From Andreprevotia sp. IGB-42 (GTDB lineage: Bacteria > Pseudomonadota > Gammaproteobacteria > Burkholderiales > Chitinibacteraceae): a DNA stretch of 64,000 nt. The notes beneath the pieces were generated by a model. That model searched no databases. It was not told the origin of the DNA and was given only the letters and a program-made list of their open reading frames with translations. Numbering within the stretch: the stretch's first letter is position 1; every line of letters begins with the position of its first letter. The stretch is taken from contig NZ_WXTX01000005.1 of assembly GCF_009848685.1 (NCBI RefSeq), positions 248,001-312,000 of the forward strand, read 5' to 3'. The translations under genes and the position numbers were made by a program. This document shows positions 8,898-17,277 of this stretch, piece by piece.

Positions 8898-9107
8898 TAC
8901 TGGCAGGGCACGCCGTCTGGAGAAGCGGCGCAGCCACAACCCGGAGCGCATTGCGCAAGCAACGCGCAGCACCGGGTTAAAGCAAGGCCCGGATCGCCAG
9001 CGTGAGCGGGCTATCCGGTAGTGGCAAGGTACTGTTCGGCAAGGTTAAAACTTTGGCGTATTGCCAGGGTCGAACCTTCTACCCACTGCAGTCACAGGGA
9101 AACAACA

Positions 9108-9689
9108 ATGATTTCGACGCTTCGTAATCTGGCTGTTCTGTTCGCTGTACTGCTGCTGGGTGCCTGCGCCAGCCAGCCGCTGCCCATGCAGGATGGCAAG
9201 CTGGCGGCACCGCCCGGCATGGGCTTGGCAGTGCTGGCCGTCACGCTCGATTCGCTGGATCGGGAAGGCGCCACCGCCGGGGTGCTGGTTACCGGCCCGG
9301 CCGGCCGCAGCAATATGCAGGTATCGATACTGACCGATTACATCCGCGTATCCGGCAGCGCGCCGGACGACAAGGGCAGGGTGTTCGTGCAGGCGTTGCC
9401 ACCGGGCGATTACGTGATCCAGAAAATCTACGGCTGGTGGTTTGACGGTGGCCCCGGCCTGGGGCTTGCCATCAGCCGCTACGAGGAAGTACCGCTGGAT
9501 GCACCATTCCACATCAATGCGGGTGAAGTGGTGTACCTGGGCGATGCGCATATCTCGCTCAACTTCCGGCCCAGCGCGGCGCTGACCGACCGGCAGAAGC
9601 GCGATTTTGATCACTTGGTGGTGCGCCGCCAGGTACTGCAGACAGACAATATCGTCGTGCGCATCCCCAAGGCGCGCGCGGCCCAGTAA
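9108..9689 (+). CDS. Putative lipoprotein encoded between nrdA and nrdB
   Basis: A 193-residue protein of unknown function. The start at 9108 gives a lipoprotein signal peptide with lipobox LGAC, so it is likely membrane-anchored in the envelope. The mature part is rich in beta-type segments and ends in a basic stretch (RIPKARAAQ). Upstream lies CAGGGAAA as ribosome site. Its position in the same direction between nrdA and nrdB is odd, because an envelope lipoprotein has no known role in nucleotide reduction; a 210-base gap before it may hold its own promoter. Confidence 0.75.
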   Translation: MISTLRNLAVLFAVLLLGACASQPLPMQDGKLAAPPGMGLAVLAVTLDSLDREGATAGVLVTGPAGRSNMQVSILTDYIRVSGSAPDDKGRVFVQALPPGDYVIQKIYGWWFDGGPGLGLAISRYEEVPLDAPFHINAGEVVYLGDAHISLNFRPSAALTDRQKRDFDHLVVRRQVLQTDNIVVRIPKARAAQ

Positions 9690-9792
9690 AGAGCCGGCAA
9701 GCCGCCGGATGGACTACCGAACAGCATCGAACACGCAGTACCGAACACGCAATACAGACCATTTAGCAATCCGGAACAAGGAAACCCAACCC

Positions 9793-10944
9793 ATGCTGAG
9801 CTTTGACGACGACGTTGTTGAAACCGCCCCCCAAGCCCGCCCGGCCACCCCGGCAGCGGCCCCGACGGCTGCAGTGCCATCGTACGGCACCGCGCCTGCT
9901 GCAGCGGCAGCGCATGCCGCCGTTGGCGCACGCGTCAACGTGCTGGACAAGCGGGTGATCAACGGCACCACCGACGTCAACCAGCTGGTGCCGTTCAAGC
10001 ACAAGTGGGCGTGGGAAAAGTACCTGGCCCAGTGCGCCAACCACTGGATGCCACAAGAAGTGAACATGCAGCGCGATATCGAACTCTGGAAAAGCCCCAA
10101 CGGCCTGACCGAAGACGAAAAGCGCCTGGTAAAGCGCAACCTGGGCTTCTTCGTGACTGCAGACAGCCTGGCTGCCAACAACATCGTGCTGGGCACCTAT
10201 CGCCACATCACCAGCCCGGAATGCCGCCAGTTTTTGCTGCGCCAGGCGTTCGACGAAGCCATCCACACCCATGCCTATCAATACATCGTTGAATCGCTGG
10301 GCCTGGACGAAGGCGAAGTGTTCAATGCGTATAACGAAGTCACCAGCATCCGCGACAAGGATCAGTTCCTGATCCCGTTCATCGATGTGCTGACCGATCC
10401 CAACTTCAAGACCGGCACGCAAGAAACCGATCAGCAGCTGCTGAAGTCCTTGATCGTGTTCGCCTGCATCATGGAAGGCATGTTCTTCTATGTCGGCTTC
10501 GTGCAGATCCTGGCGCTGGGCCGCCAGAACAAGATGACCGGCGCCGCCGAGCAATACCAATACATCATGCGTGATGAATCCATGCATTGTAATTTCGGCA
10601 TCGACCTCATCAACACCATCAAGCAGGAAAACCCGCAGCTGTGGACCGATGCCTTCAAGGCAGAGCTGCTAGAACTGTTCCGTAAAGCCGTAGACCTGGA
10701 ATACGCCTACGCCGAAGACACCATGCCACGCGGCGTGCTGGGCCTGAACGCCGGCCAGTTCAAGGAATACCTGCGCTTCATCTGCAACCGCCGCTTGCAA
10801 CAGATCGGCCTGGACCAACTCTTCCCCGGCGTAACCAACCCGTTCCCGTGGATGAGCGAAATGATCGACCTGAAGAAAGAGAAAAACTTCTTCGAAACCC
10901 GAGTGACGGAATATCAGACGGGTGGGGCGTTGAGCTGGGATTGA
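9793..10944 (+). CDS. nrdB: Ribonucleoside-diphosphate reductase class Ia, beta subunit
   Basis: A 383-residue radical-generating subunit with a di-iron-tyrosyl cofactor. Expected ligands are visible: Asp124 in TADSLAANN, Glu155 and His158 in [10 protein letters not shown], the Glu of IMEGMFF, and Glu/His of RDESMHCNF. Tyr162, four residues after His158, is the radical tyrosine by comparison with E. coli Tyr122. The first 45 residues are an alanine/proline-rich extension. The start at 9793 follows AAGGAAA; the longer reading upstream has no signal. It pairs with NrdA encoded 0.9 kb upstream. Confidence 0.96.
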   Translation: MLSFDDDVVETAPQARPATPAAAPTAAVPSYGTAPAAAAAHAAVGARVNVLDKRVINGTTDVNQLVPFKHKWAWEKYLAQCANHWMPQEVNMQRDIELWKSPNGLTEDEKRLVKRNLGFFVTADSLAANNIVLGTYRHITSPECRQFLLRQAFDEAIHTHAYQYIVESLGLDEGEVFNAYNEVTSIRDKDQFLIPFIDVLTDPNFKTGTQETDQQLLKSLIVFACIMEGMFFYVGFVQILALGRQNKMTGAAEQYQYIMRDESMHCNFGIDLINTIKQENPQLWTDAFKAELLELFRKAVDLEYAYAEDTMPRGVLGLNAGQFKEYLRFICNRRLQQIGLDQLFPGVTNPFPWMSEMIDLKKEKNFFETRVTEYQTGGALSWD

Positions 10945-10967
10945 AAAGACTGTTGGTTGTAACTAGC

Positions 10968-10997
10968 AAAAAAGCCCAAGACATGCTGGGCTTTTTT
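10968..10997 (+). terminator. Terminator after nrdB
   Basis: An A-tract, AGCCCA stem, loop, TGGGCT stem and T-tract make a symmetric intrinsic terminator that would work in both directions. It ends the nrd region and marks the left edge of the AT-rich defence island. Confidence 0.9.
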
Positions 10998-11087
10998 GGA
11001 CTTTCGAGAGAAAGCGCAATTGCTTTATGCGGTTGAATGTTATTTTTTTGATTAAGATTACTGCAGGTTGCGCTTGTTCAAATTAAG

Positions 11088-11405
11088 TTAGGTGGTTGTA
11101 TTTGCAGTTCGCTTTGGGTAAATGCATTTCGAATAAGAAAATTTTTCAGTTGTTCCATCTAATCGGTTGATCCAAAAGCATTTGGTTCCAAAGTCAGCGC
11201 TGCGTACGCTAAAGTAAGAAATTCCGCATCCGATTTTTTCATTGGCGTCCGGATGGTGAAGTAATGCATTTGTTAGGACTTGTGTATCCGCTGTGTTGAC
11301 TCTATCGCCTACATCATAGCGGTGAAGCATCTCTTTTAGGTATGTAGCCGCAGCTTCCTTTTTTTCAAAATGAAGAGAACCGAAGCTTATTGATTTCGCT
11401 GGCAT
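11088..11405 (-). CDS. DUF3223 (DCL-family) protein
   Basis: A 105-residue protein matching the DUF3223/DCL family by its conserved features: an N-terminal FGSLHFEKKEAAATYLKEML helix, the central HHPDANEKIGCGISYF, and the TKCFWINRLDGTTEKFSY strand region. Family function is not established. The start at 11405 follows AAAGGAGAG. It lies 51 bases downstream of hamB in the same direction and in the same AT-rich sequence, so it probably shares the Hachiman transcript. Whether it takes part in defence is unknown. Confidence 0.8.
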   Translation of the reverse strand: MPAKSISFGSLHFEKKEAAATYLKEMLHRYDVGDRVNTADTQVLTNALLHHPDANEKIGCGISYFSVRSADFGTKCFWINRLDGTTEKFSYSKCIYPKRTANTTT

Positions 11406-11456
11406 AACACTCTCCTTTCTCGAGTTGAAGATTTAATGATGTGCTGGTTTTTTAAG

Positions 11457-14039
11457 CTAACTATCGTTAGGTAAGAGTTTTTCTTTGATTTCACGAGCAA
11501 TGATTGCAGGGATATCCATGTTGTCGATATTCGTGCCACGATTGATGAGCCAATCAAGGCAATCTTGTTTAGTTAGATCATCGCGAGCTATTCTCTCGTA
11601 TAAGAGAACTGCACTCATTCTTGAAAGACCAAGCTCAATTAGCGAAAGCAAAGTACGGGAAGAAACCCCAAATTCAAGCTGTGTGCCGATATCTATTTCA
11701 TGTTCTATCAAATCATTCCTCCCTATTTGTTGTAAGTGAAGATTTAATATATCCATATAGGCTGAAAAATACTTGGGAGCACGGAAGCGAGCCGTTTGTT
11801 CTACTAGTTCCATTGTGTGCCGGATAAGGACCGGTAATTTGTACGATTTCCCGGAGTTTTTGTGATAGTCTATATTTTTTCGGATCATTGTGGATAATGA
11901 ATATCCTTTAAGCCAATGAACAACAATCAAAGCATGCAATGGGATCAGCCCTTCCGGCAAGAAGGCTGGGTATAGGTGTTTATTAATACGTCGCATTATA
12001 GTAATAAAGCGGTCGTAACTATCTTGGCTGTCCACGGATGCAGGCAATAAATTTTCGGTGTCGCCTTTATACGCTCGAAATGCATCTAGTAGTTGCTGAA
12101 GGCCGAGTGCACTCACTCCGGAATGGCGGCTAGCGATGTCAGATCCAATGTCGATCTTGGCTGCAATAGAGGCCAAAACATTCTCCAACTTTTCTATTGT
12201 TTCTGAGGTATGTCTTTTGGAAAATGATGCCTGTACTATTGATCCAAGACGGAGATAGGTTGCGAGTAGATAAGCACCTACTTGTTCAAATCTCTCGGCA
12301 TCTTCAAGTTCAGAAAGGGGCGTTACAGCGCGTCGGTCAAGATAGTTGGCTAAGCTTTCTCCACTACTGATAACAGCATCACTTTCACGTTTAATTGGAT
12401 AACGTGCACGCTCCGGAATGCCAATTGGCCAAGCAGATAAATCATTAGGGTCTATGCAAATTATGTTGCCTTGAAATTCATCCCCCCAACGACCAGCCCT
12501 ACCTGCTAGGTTCCAAAAGTCATGAGGCTCCATTGGATGCCCGATCCCCTTGCGCGGTCCACGCAAAACTATGGTCCTGCAGGAAAGATTAACTCCTTCA
12601 ATTAGGGTTGATGTACATACTAGGAATCGAATTTTTCCGGACCGAAACATTCGTTCAATTTCGAGTCTTATTAGAGAAGGCATGTTACCATAATGAAAAG
12701 CAACGCCACGCTCTACAAGAGAGGCTAGTGCAAAGTTTGGATGTATTCCTTTGCGTGCTAGGTCGGCTAATTCGATAAGTTCCGAATCAGTCTGGGCTGG
12801 GATTATTAATTGGCTTATGAGATCGGCGACCTCTTCCGATTCGGCCGCGCCAGATGTGTAAACAAGTGTTCCTCCTCGCTCACCGGCTGCTGCAGCAATG
12901 AATGCCAATCTTTTTCTAAGGCCTGATGGCGAGCTACTAAGCTTTAAGATACCAAGTGATAGTAGTGCGTTATGTTGGCGCATCGAGAGCTTCCATAGCT
13001 TAGGTTTCCTTGGAACCTGCTCAGCGAGGATTACATTTTGTAGTACTGTGGGTGCGTCAGCATCTACCGTAGCTGTCCGCGCCGTGTCAGGCGCATCGTT
13101 CAGGAGTTCTTCAGGATTCTTTGTTGCGGGACTGATGAAAACGGATTTCAGCTTACTGTTGGCACGTCCGACTCGTTCTATTGCGTCTTGAAGGATAACA
13201 CCGCGTTGGGCATCACCAATTTTGTGAGCTTCGTCCACAATTAGCAAATCGATAAATATTGCGTCTCCCAACGTATTGGCAAGCAGATGAAGTCGTTCTT
13301 GGGTAAAAACGAGAATGAGCTTCGAAGTGCCTGCACGAGCAATATCGTATTTCTCACGTAGTGGAAGGGACGAGATTTCTACACCACTTGTTTTTTCGAG
13401 AATAGAGTAAAGATAATTCTCGATCTCTGATACTAATGCACGTGTTGGAGCTAAATAGACTGCAATCCTAGAATCGGTTGACTGCATCTGATCAATTAGC
13501 CATTGCATTACAACAAAGGTTTTGCCAGAAGCTGTCGGGGCAGATGCTGATAGCCAATCATGATCGCTGGCATTACTCCAGAATCGCTGCTGGAAGTCAT
13601 TAACACGAAGCCATTGGCCACTAGATTCAACTAGGACAGAGCTATCTATTTTCCTACGCTGGCTCTCAATGCGAAGGGTCATGCCTAACCTTGTGTCGAG
13701 ATTGGGCGCGATGAGTTGACGATGATTGGCAAGATCAATTGCGCGAAAATTAGAAAGCTTACCAAGAAGAACTGCCCCAGCATCTCGGATTGATTTGCTG
13801 GGTGATAGGGATATCGCACCTGTGGCAATGCGAAGCGCTGCTTCTTGATGTGTTCGAAGTTCTGAACGGACTAATATGCTTCCCGCTAATAGAAGACGTG
13901 ACCAATCAGTTTCTATAGCGGGGTTTGTATCTGGTTCTAGGTTGTCTAATTCAGCAATTACGGTGCGCCGAGTTAATATATCAAGCTCATCTTGAATCCC
14001 TTCGTTTAGAAGCCATGACTGGAGATCATTTAAGCTCAT
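11457..14039 (-). CDS. hamB: Hachiman antiphage system helicase HamB
   Basis: An 860-residue superfamily 2 helicase. Motifs seen are Walker A APTASGKT (167-174), YLAPTRALV (motif Ia), VDEAH (DEAH box, 268-272), SPAT as motif III and LAGRAGRWGDE as motif VI. In Hachiman, HamB is the DNA-sensing helicase that releases the HamA nuclease on phage infection. The start codon overlaps the hamA stop by four bases (ATGA), showing translational coupling. Codon use and composition are clearly more AT-rich than the surrounding genes, indicating horizontal acquisition. Identification rests on the DUF1837-helicase pairing. Confidence 0.85.
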   Translation of the reverse strand: MSLNDLQSWLLNEGIQDELDILTRRTVIAELDNLEPDTNPAIETDWSRLLLAGSILVRSELRTHQEAALRIATGAISLSPSKSIRDAGAVLLGKLSNFRAIDLANHRQLIAPNLDTRLGMTLRIESQRRKIDSSVLVESSGQWLRVNDFQQRFWSNASDHDWLSASAPTASGKTFVVMQWLIDQMQSTDSRIAVYLAPTRALVSEIENYLYSILEKTSGVEISSLPLREKYDIARAGTSKLILVFTQERLHLLANTLGDAIFIDLLIVDEAHKIGDAQRGVILQDAIERVGRANSKLKSVFISPATKNPEELLNDAPDTARTATVDADAPTVLQNVILAEQVPRKPKLWKLSMRQHNALLSLGILKLSSSPSGLRKRLAFIAAAAGERGGTLVYTSGAAESEEVADLISQLIIPAQTDSELIELADLARKGIHPNFALASLVERGVAFHYGNMPSLIRLEIERMFRSGKIRFLVCTSTLIEGVNLSCRTIVLRGPRKGIGHPMEPHDFWNLAGRAGRWGDEFQGNIICIDPNDLSAWPIGIPERARYPIKRESDAVISSGESLANYLDRRAVTPLSELEDAERFEQVGAYLLATYLRLGSIVQASFSKRHTSETIEKLENVLASIAAKIDIGSDIASRHSGVSALGLQQLLDAFRAYKGDTENLLPASVDSQDSYDRFITIMRRINKHLYPAFLPEGLIPLHALIVVHWLKGYSLSTMIRKNIDYHKNSGKSYKLPVLIRHTMELVEQTARFRAPKYFSAYMDILNLHLQQIGRNDLIEHEIDIGTQLEFGVSSRTLLSLIELGLSRMSAVLLYERIARDDLTKQDCLDWLINRGTNIDNMDIPAIIAREIKEKLLPNDS

Positions 14040-14995
14040 GCCGTTTTCCCCATTGCTTTTAAGAAAGCAGACCGGAAATTTTCCGCTGAAGGAAGAGGAA
14101 GGCAGAAGAATTCAAGCTCAAATTGGTCGAGACTTTCCGCTTTTAGTCGTTCCCCGATTATCGAACACCAATTTTCAAGCTCAGCTCGTGCGGCAGTCGC
14201 TATATCATTAGCGACTGCCTTAGTATCATCGGAAGCGTAGAAAGAAGCATCGAAACCTACCAAAGCTACACCGCAGTATTGTACACGCTTAGACATAACT
14301 GAATTTTTGTCAAAATAGCGTTTGAGAGCATCAGTTAATTTGGGATCACTCAAATCTGCCTTATCACTTAACAAAATTAGGTCGCGCTCGCGTTGAGCTT
14401 CTTCATGTTCTGGTTCGACTAAAAATGGTACCAACGAAGCTAAACAATCTTTGATTGCTGTTTTAACTGACTTATAAACTTTGGACTCACCCCAATAAAG
14501 CTTCAGAACTCCAGAGTCTGTTACGCTCGCATAAACTCCGTCTGCCCCATGGTAATGCATTCGAGAGTCTGTCTTTAAATCCATTTTGCAAAGAATTTGT
14601 GGAAGCTGAAGATACCGTTCTGCTAGTAGGAATAGAAGCATTTCACCACCTTCACCGGTTTTTGCTAAATCTGTAAACGACCTGCGGGCCTGCTCAATTA
14701 GTGCTGCCACAGCTTCAGTACTGTTGTATTTTCGGTCTCTTTCTTTTGCTTTTGCTAGTTGTGAGCGGGGAATTGCATAGTCAGCAACTGTATTGCGCAT
14801 GAACTCCGCAAGTCGGTGTGGTTGGACTCGGCCATTTCCGTCTACTGTGAGACAATGGCAGTGAATTTTGATGCTATATCCGTCGATTAGAACGTCACGT
14901 TCAATCAATTCAAGATGAACGTCGAGCGCCTCTGGGTCTCCCGTTAGTGCGGATATCAGATCATTGGCCGTTATCGTATTAGACAGATTCTGCAT
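14036..14995 (-). CDS. hamA: Hachiman antiphage system nuclease HamA (DUF1837)
   Basis: A 319-residue DUF1837 protein, the effector nuclease of Hachiman. A PD-(D/E)xK-like core is visible: GEGGEMLLFLL (114-124), ADGVYAS with Asp152, then LKLYWGESK with Glu170 and Lys172 forming the E-x-K element. In the characterised system HamA is held inactive by HamB and degrades DNA non-specifically when released. It is the first gene of the AT-rich unit hamA-hamB-DUF3223 and is read leftwards from a promoter in the AT-rich gap 14996-15145. Its ribosome site is weak (GGAT). Confidence 0.87.
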   Translation of the reverse strand: MQNLSNTITANDLISALTGDPEALDVHLELIERDVLIDGYSIKIHCHCLTVDGNGRVQPHRLAEFMRNTVADYAIPRSQLAKAKERDRKYNSTEAVAALIEQARRSFTDLAKTGEGGEMLLFLLAERYLQLPQILCKMDLKTDSRMHYHGADGVYASVTDSGVLKLYWGESKVYKSVKTAIKDCLASLVPFLVEPEHEEAQRERDLILLSDKADLSDPKLTDALKRYFDKNSVMSKRVQYCGVALVGFDASFYASDDTKAVANDIATAARAELENWCSIIGERLKAESLDQFELEFFCLPLPSAENFRSAFLKAMGKTA

Positions 14996-15145
14996 TACGC
15001 ATCCGAAACTATATGTTGATTTAAAATTTGCTTGATTTGGTTATTAATTTTGTGAGTCTTGCTTAAGAAAAAATGAAACATTCTTAGCCCGCCTAGTCGC
15101 CTTGCTGTCTGTCAGCGATTTGGGTAGTTGATGCAAATTGGGACT

Positions 15146-16981
15146 TTAGGCAACCCATTTTTCGCATGCATTCTTAGCCTTCCCCGCAAAATCCGACTCC
15201 CGATGCGCTGTCATCACAAGATGATTCATCGCCCGCGTCATCCCTACATACAGCACGCGTGCCTGTTCGCTTGCATCGTGGTTGCTATACGGCATTTCAC
15301 CCAAGCCCGGTATGGCCACCACTGAAAACTCCAATCCCTTGCTGGCATGTAGCGTGAGTACATTCACGCGCTCTTCCGCCGGGTCATCGTCCTTGCCCGG
15401 CAAGCCGGCGCGGGCTGGTACGCCGCATTGATTCAGCAGCTTCACCACGTTATCCACTTGGGCATTGCGGTAGGTCAGCACGGCCATATCGCGTAGCGCG
15501 GTGCCTTCGGCGTTGTTGGCCTGCAGCTTTTTGGCAATGCAGTGGATTTCTTCATTGAAGCTGGGTAGCTGGATGAACTCCGGCGCCGGGCCGTGGCGGC
15601 CGGCGGTTTGGGGGGAGATCAGCGGGGCGCCGTCCTCTTCGGCTTCGCGTGCGGTCAGCAGCTCGCTGGCAAATGCATAAGCCACACCCAGCACCTCGGC
15701 GGTGTTGCGGTAGTTGAGCTTCAGGATGGTGGTTCTGCCTTGCGCCTGGATGCCCACGCTGGCAAAGCTGAAACGGCGTTTGCGGCTGCCCTGGTAGATA
15801 TCCTGTGCACTGTCGTACATCACCAGCAGTGCGTTGGTGGTGGGGTCTACCATCTGCACGATAAGGCGCAGCCATTCCGGTTCAAAGTCGTGGCCTTCAT
15901 CGATCAGTACCGCGCTATATTGGCCGGCTGGTACCTGCTTGCGATTTACGCCGTCGATCACTTCCTGCACCAGCTCGGCGTATTGCGTATCGCTTCTGGC
16001 CGGGCGGTTCAGCTGATAGGTGCGGACCATATCGCTGCACCAGCCGTGCAGCGTGCGGACGTGCACTTTTTCCGCCAAGCCCTTGTGCGCCATCCAGCCG
16101 GTGAGCTTTTGCGCCAATGCCCGGTTGAAGCACAGCACCAGTATCGGCTTGGCCGAACCCTGCGCCAGATACTCGGCGCGGTAGCCTAGGATCATGGTTT
16201 TGCCCGATCCTGCCACACCGTGAATCACACGGTGGCCTTCCCCCAGGCTGCGCGCCAGTTGTTCCTGCTGCACATCCATCACGCGGATCAGGTCTGGCAC
16301 GGCCAGTGGTTGATCAGCCTCCGGCGCTTCAAACAGGCTGCCTTGCCGGGTCACGATGCGTACATCCGGGAACAGGTGCCAGCGGATGCGGTCGATTTGC
16401 GGCAAGGTCAGCCGGCAAGGGAAGGGCTGCAGAAACATGTTCCATAACCGGGACTGGAATGCTTCCGCATCCATCGATTCGGTCATTTCATCCTGGCAGA
16501 TCACCAGGTGCTCTGGCATCACATCCGCCATGCCGGATTCATCAAAATCCTTGCGGGTGATATTGGTCAGCACCACGCCGTGGCCGTAGGGCATGCACAG
16601 CTTGCCGGTATAGCGGCTTTCCGGCCCGTGCAGCAACAATGGATCACGCTTGAGCAAATCGATGGTGACATTGATGAAATCGCGCGCTTTCAGCAGCGGG
16701 TTGATTTCCTTCACCACGCGGCCATTGAATTCGGCCTGGATGATGTTGGGATCGATCTTGCGGATGCTGCTCAGCTTCCAGTCTTTCACTTCCAGCGCCA
16801 GCAAACCCCGCAGCGGGTTGAGGATCAGAAAATCCGGGCGGCGGCGCTTTACGCCTACGGTGACGTCGTACCAGCACAGGTAGTCGTCTTCCAGCAGTGC
16901 TTCCAGCCGGCGTGCAAAGCGCTTTTCGCCCGAGGTCATGCGGGCCAGTGTGCTGTTCAGATTGGGTATCAGCGTTGCCAA
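15146..16981 (-). CDS. NERD-domain nuclease fused to UvrD-type helicase
   Basis: A 611-residue protein with an N-terminal NERD (nuclease-related) domain, shown by RRPDFLILNP (Asp50) and ALEVKDW (Glu64, Lys66), then a superfamily 1 helicase with Walker A GVAGSGKT (Lys261), IDEGHDFEPEW as motif II, LNYRNTAEV as motif IV-like and LTLHASKGLEF plus RVLYVGMTRA as motifs V-VI. It likely cuts and unwinds DNA; such fusions occur in repair and defence contexts. The start is TTG at 16981 with GGAG upstream. It lies directly beside hamA but has the GC-rich composition of the chromosome, so it may not belong to the acquired island. Confidence 0.82.
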   Translation of the reverse strand: MATLIPNLNSTLARMTSGEKRFARRLEALLEDDYLCWYDVTVGVKRRRPDFLILNPLRGLLALEVKDWKLSSIRKIDPNIIQAEFNGRVVKEINPLLKARDFINVTIDLLKRDPLLLHGPESRYTGKLCMPYGHGVVLTNITRKDFDESGMADVMPEHLVICQDEMTESMDAEAFQSRLWNMFLQPFPCRLTLPQIDRIRWHLFPDVRIVTRQGSLFEAPEADQPLAVPDLIRVMDVQQEQLARSLGEGHRVIHGVAGSGKTMILGYRAEYLAQGSAKPILVLCFNRALAQKLTGWMAHKGLAEKVHVRTLHGWCSDMVRTYQLNRPARSDTQYAELVQEVIDGVNRKQVPAGQYSAVLIDEGHDFEPEWLRLIVQMVDPTTNALLVMYDSAQDIYQGSRKRRFSFASVGIQAQGRTTILKLNYRNTAEVLGVAYAFASELLTAREAEEDGAPLISPQTAGRHGPAPEFIQLPSFNEEIHCIAKKLQANNAEGTALRDMAVLTYRNAQVDNVVKLLNQCGVPARAGLPGKDDDPAEERVNVLTLHASKGLEFSVVAIPGLGEMPYSNHDASEQARVLYVGMTRAMNHLVMTAHRESDFAGKAKNACEKWVA

Positions 16982-17117
16982 CTGCGGTCTCCATGCGCGC
17001 TGGTCAGTGTGTAAGATTATGACCAGTGCATTTCATTACATGAAGATTATCGCAACTGATGTTGACGGGCACGATAAAGATAACGCAAGGGATTTTGAAA
17101 GCTAAACCCGTGCTGAA

Positions 17118-17167
17118 TATGCAACACCAAGCGGTGAGCACTGCACGTGATCGTGCTGACGGAAGGC
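17118..17167. repeat. Dispersed intergenic repeat, copy A
   Basis: A 50-base segment matching 21437-21486 at 41 of 50 positions, including the exact core GCGGTGAGCA. Both copies lie in intergenic DNA near chitinase-type genes. No gene or palindrome explains the match. Confidence 0.65.
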
Positions 17168-17192
17168 GAGGATGCGCTGGCAACTGCAATCG

Positions 17193-17227
17193 GCATGGCC
17201 ATGACTGGAAGACAGTCATGGCCGTGC
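17193..17227 (-). terminator. 15-bp hairpin downstream of the esterase gene
   Basis: An inverted repeat of 15 bp with one G-T wobble and a five-base loop lies 50 bases past the stop of the minus-strand esterase gene. There is no T tract, so termination is only a suggestion. Confidence 0.4.
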
Positions 17228-17277
17228 AACTCAACATTGCATTTTGCTGTTTCGGTTCAGTTCAACGTCTGCGTGCC

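Noticed and set aside
5853-8972. 1039-residue ORF antisense to nrdA
   Set aside because: Same pattern; the translation has no recognisable domain while nrdA is unambiguous.
15128-15325. Small plus-strand ORF over the 3' end of the NERD-helicase gene
   Set aside because: Overlaps the conserved helicase C-terminus and has no own features.
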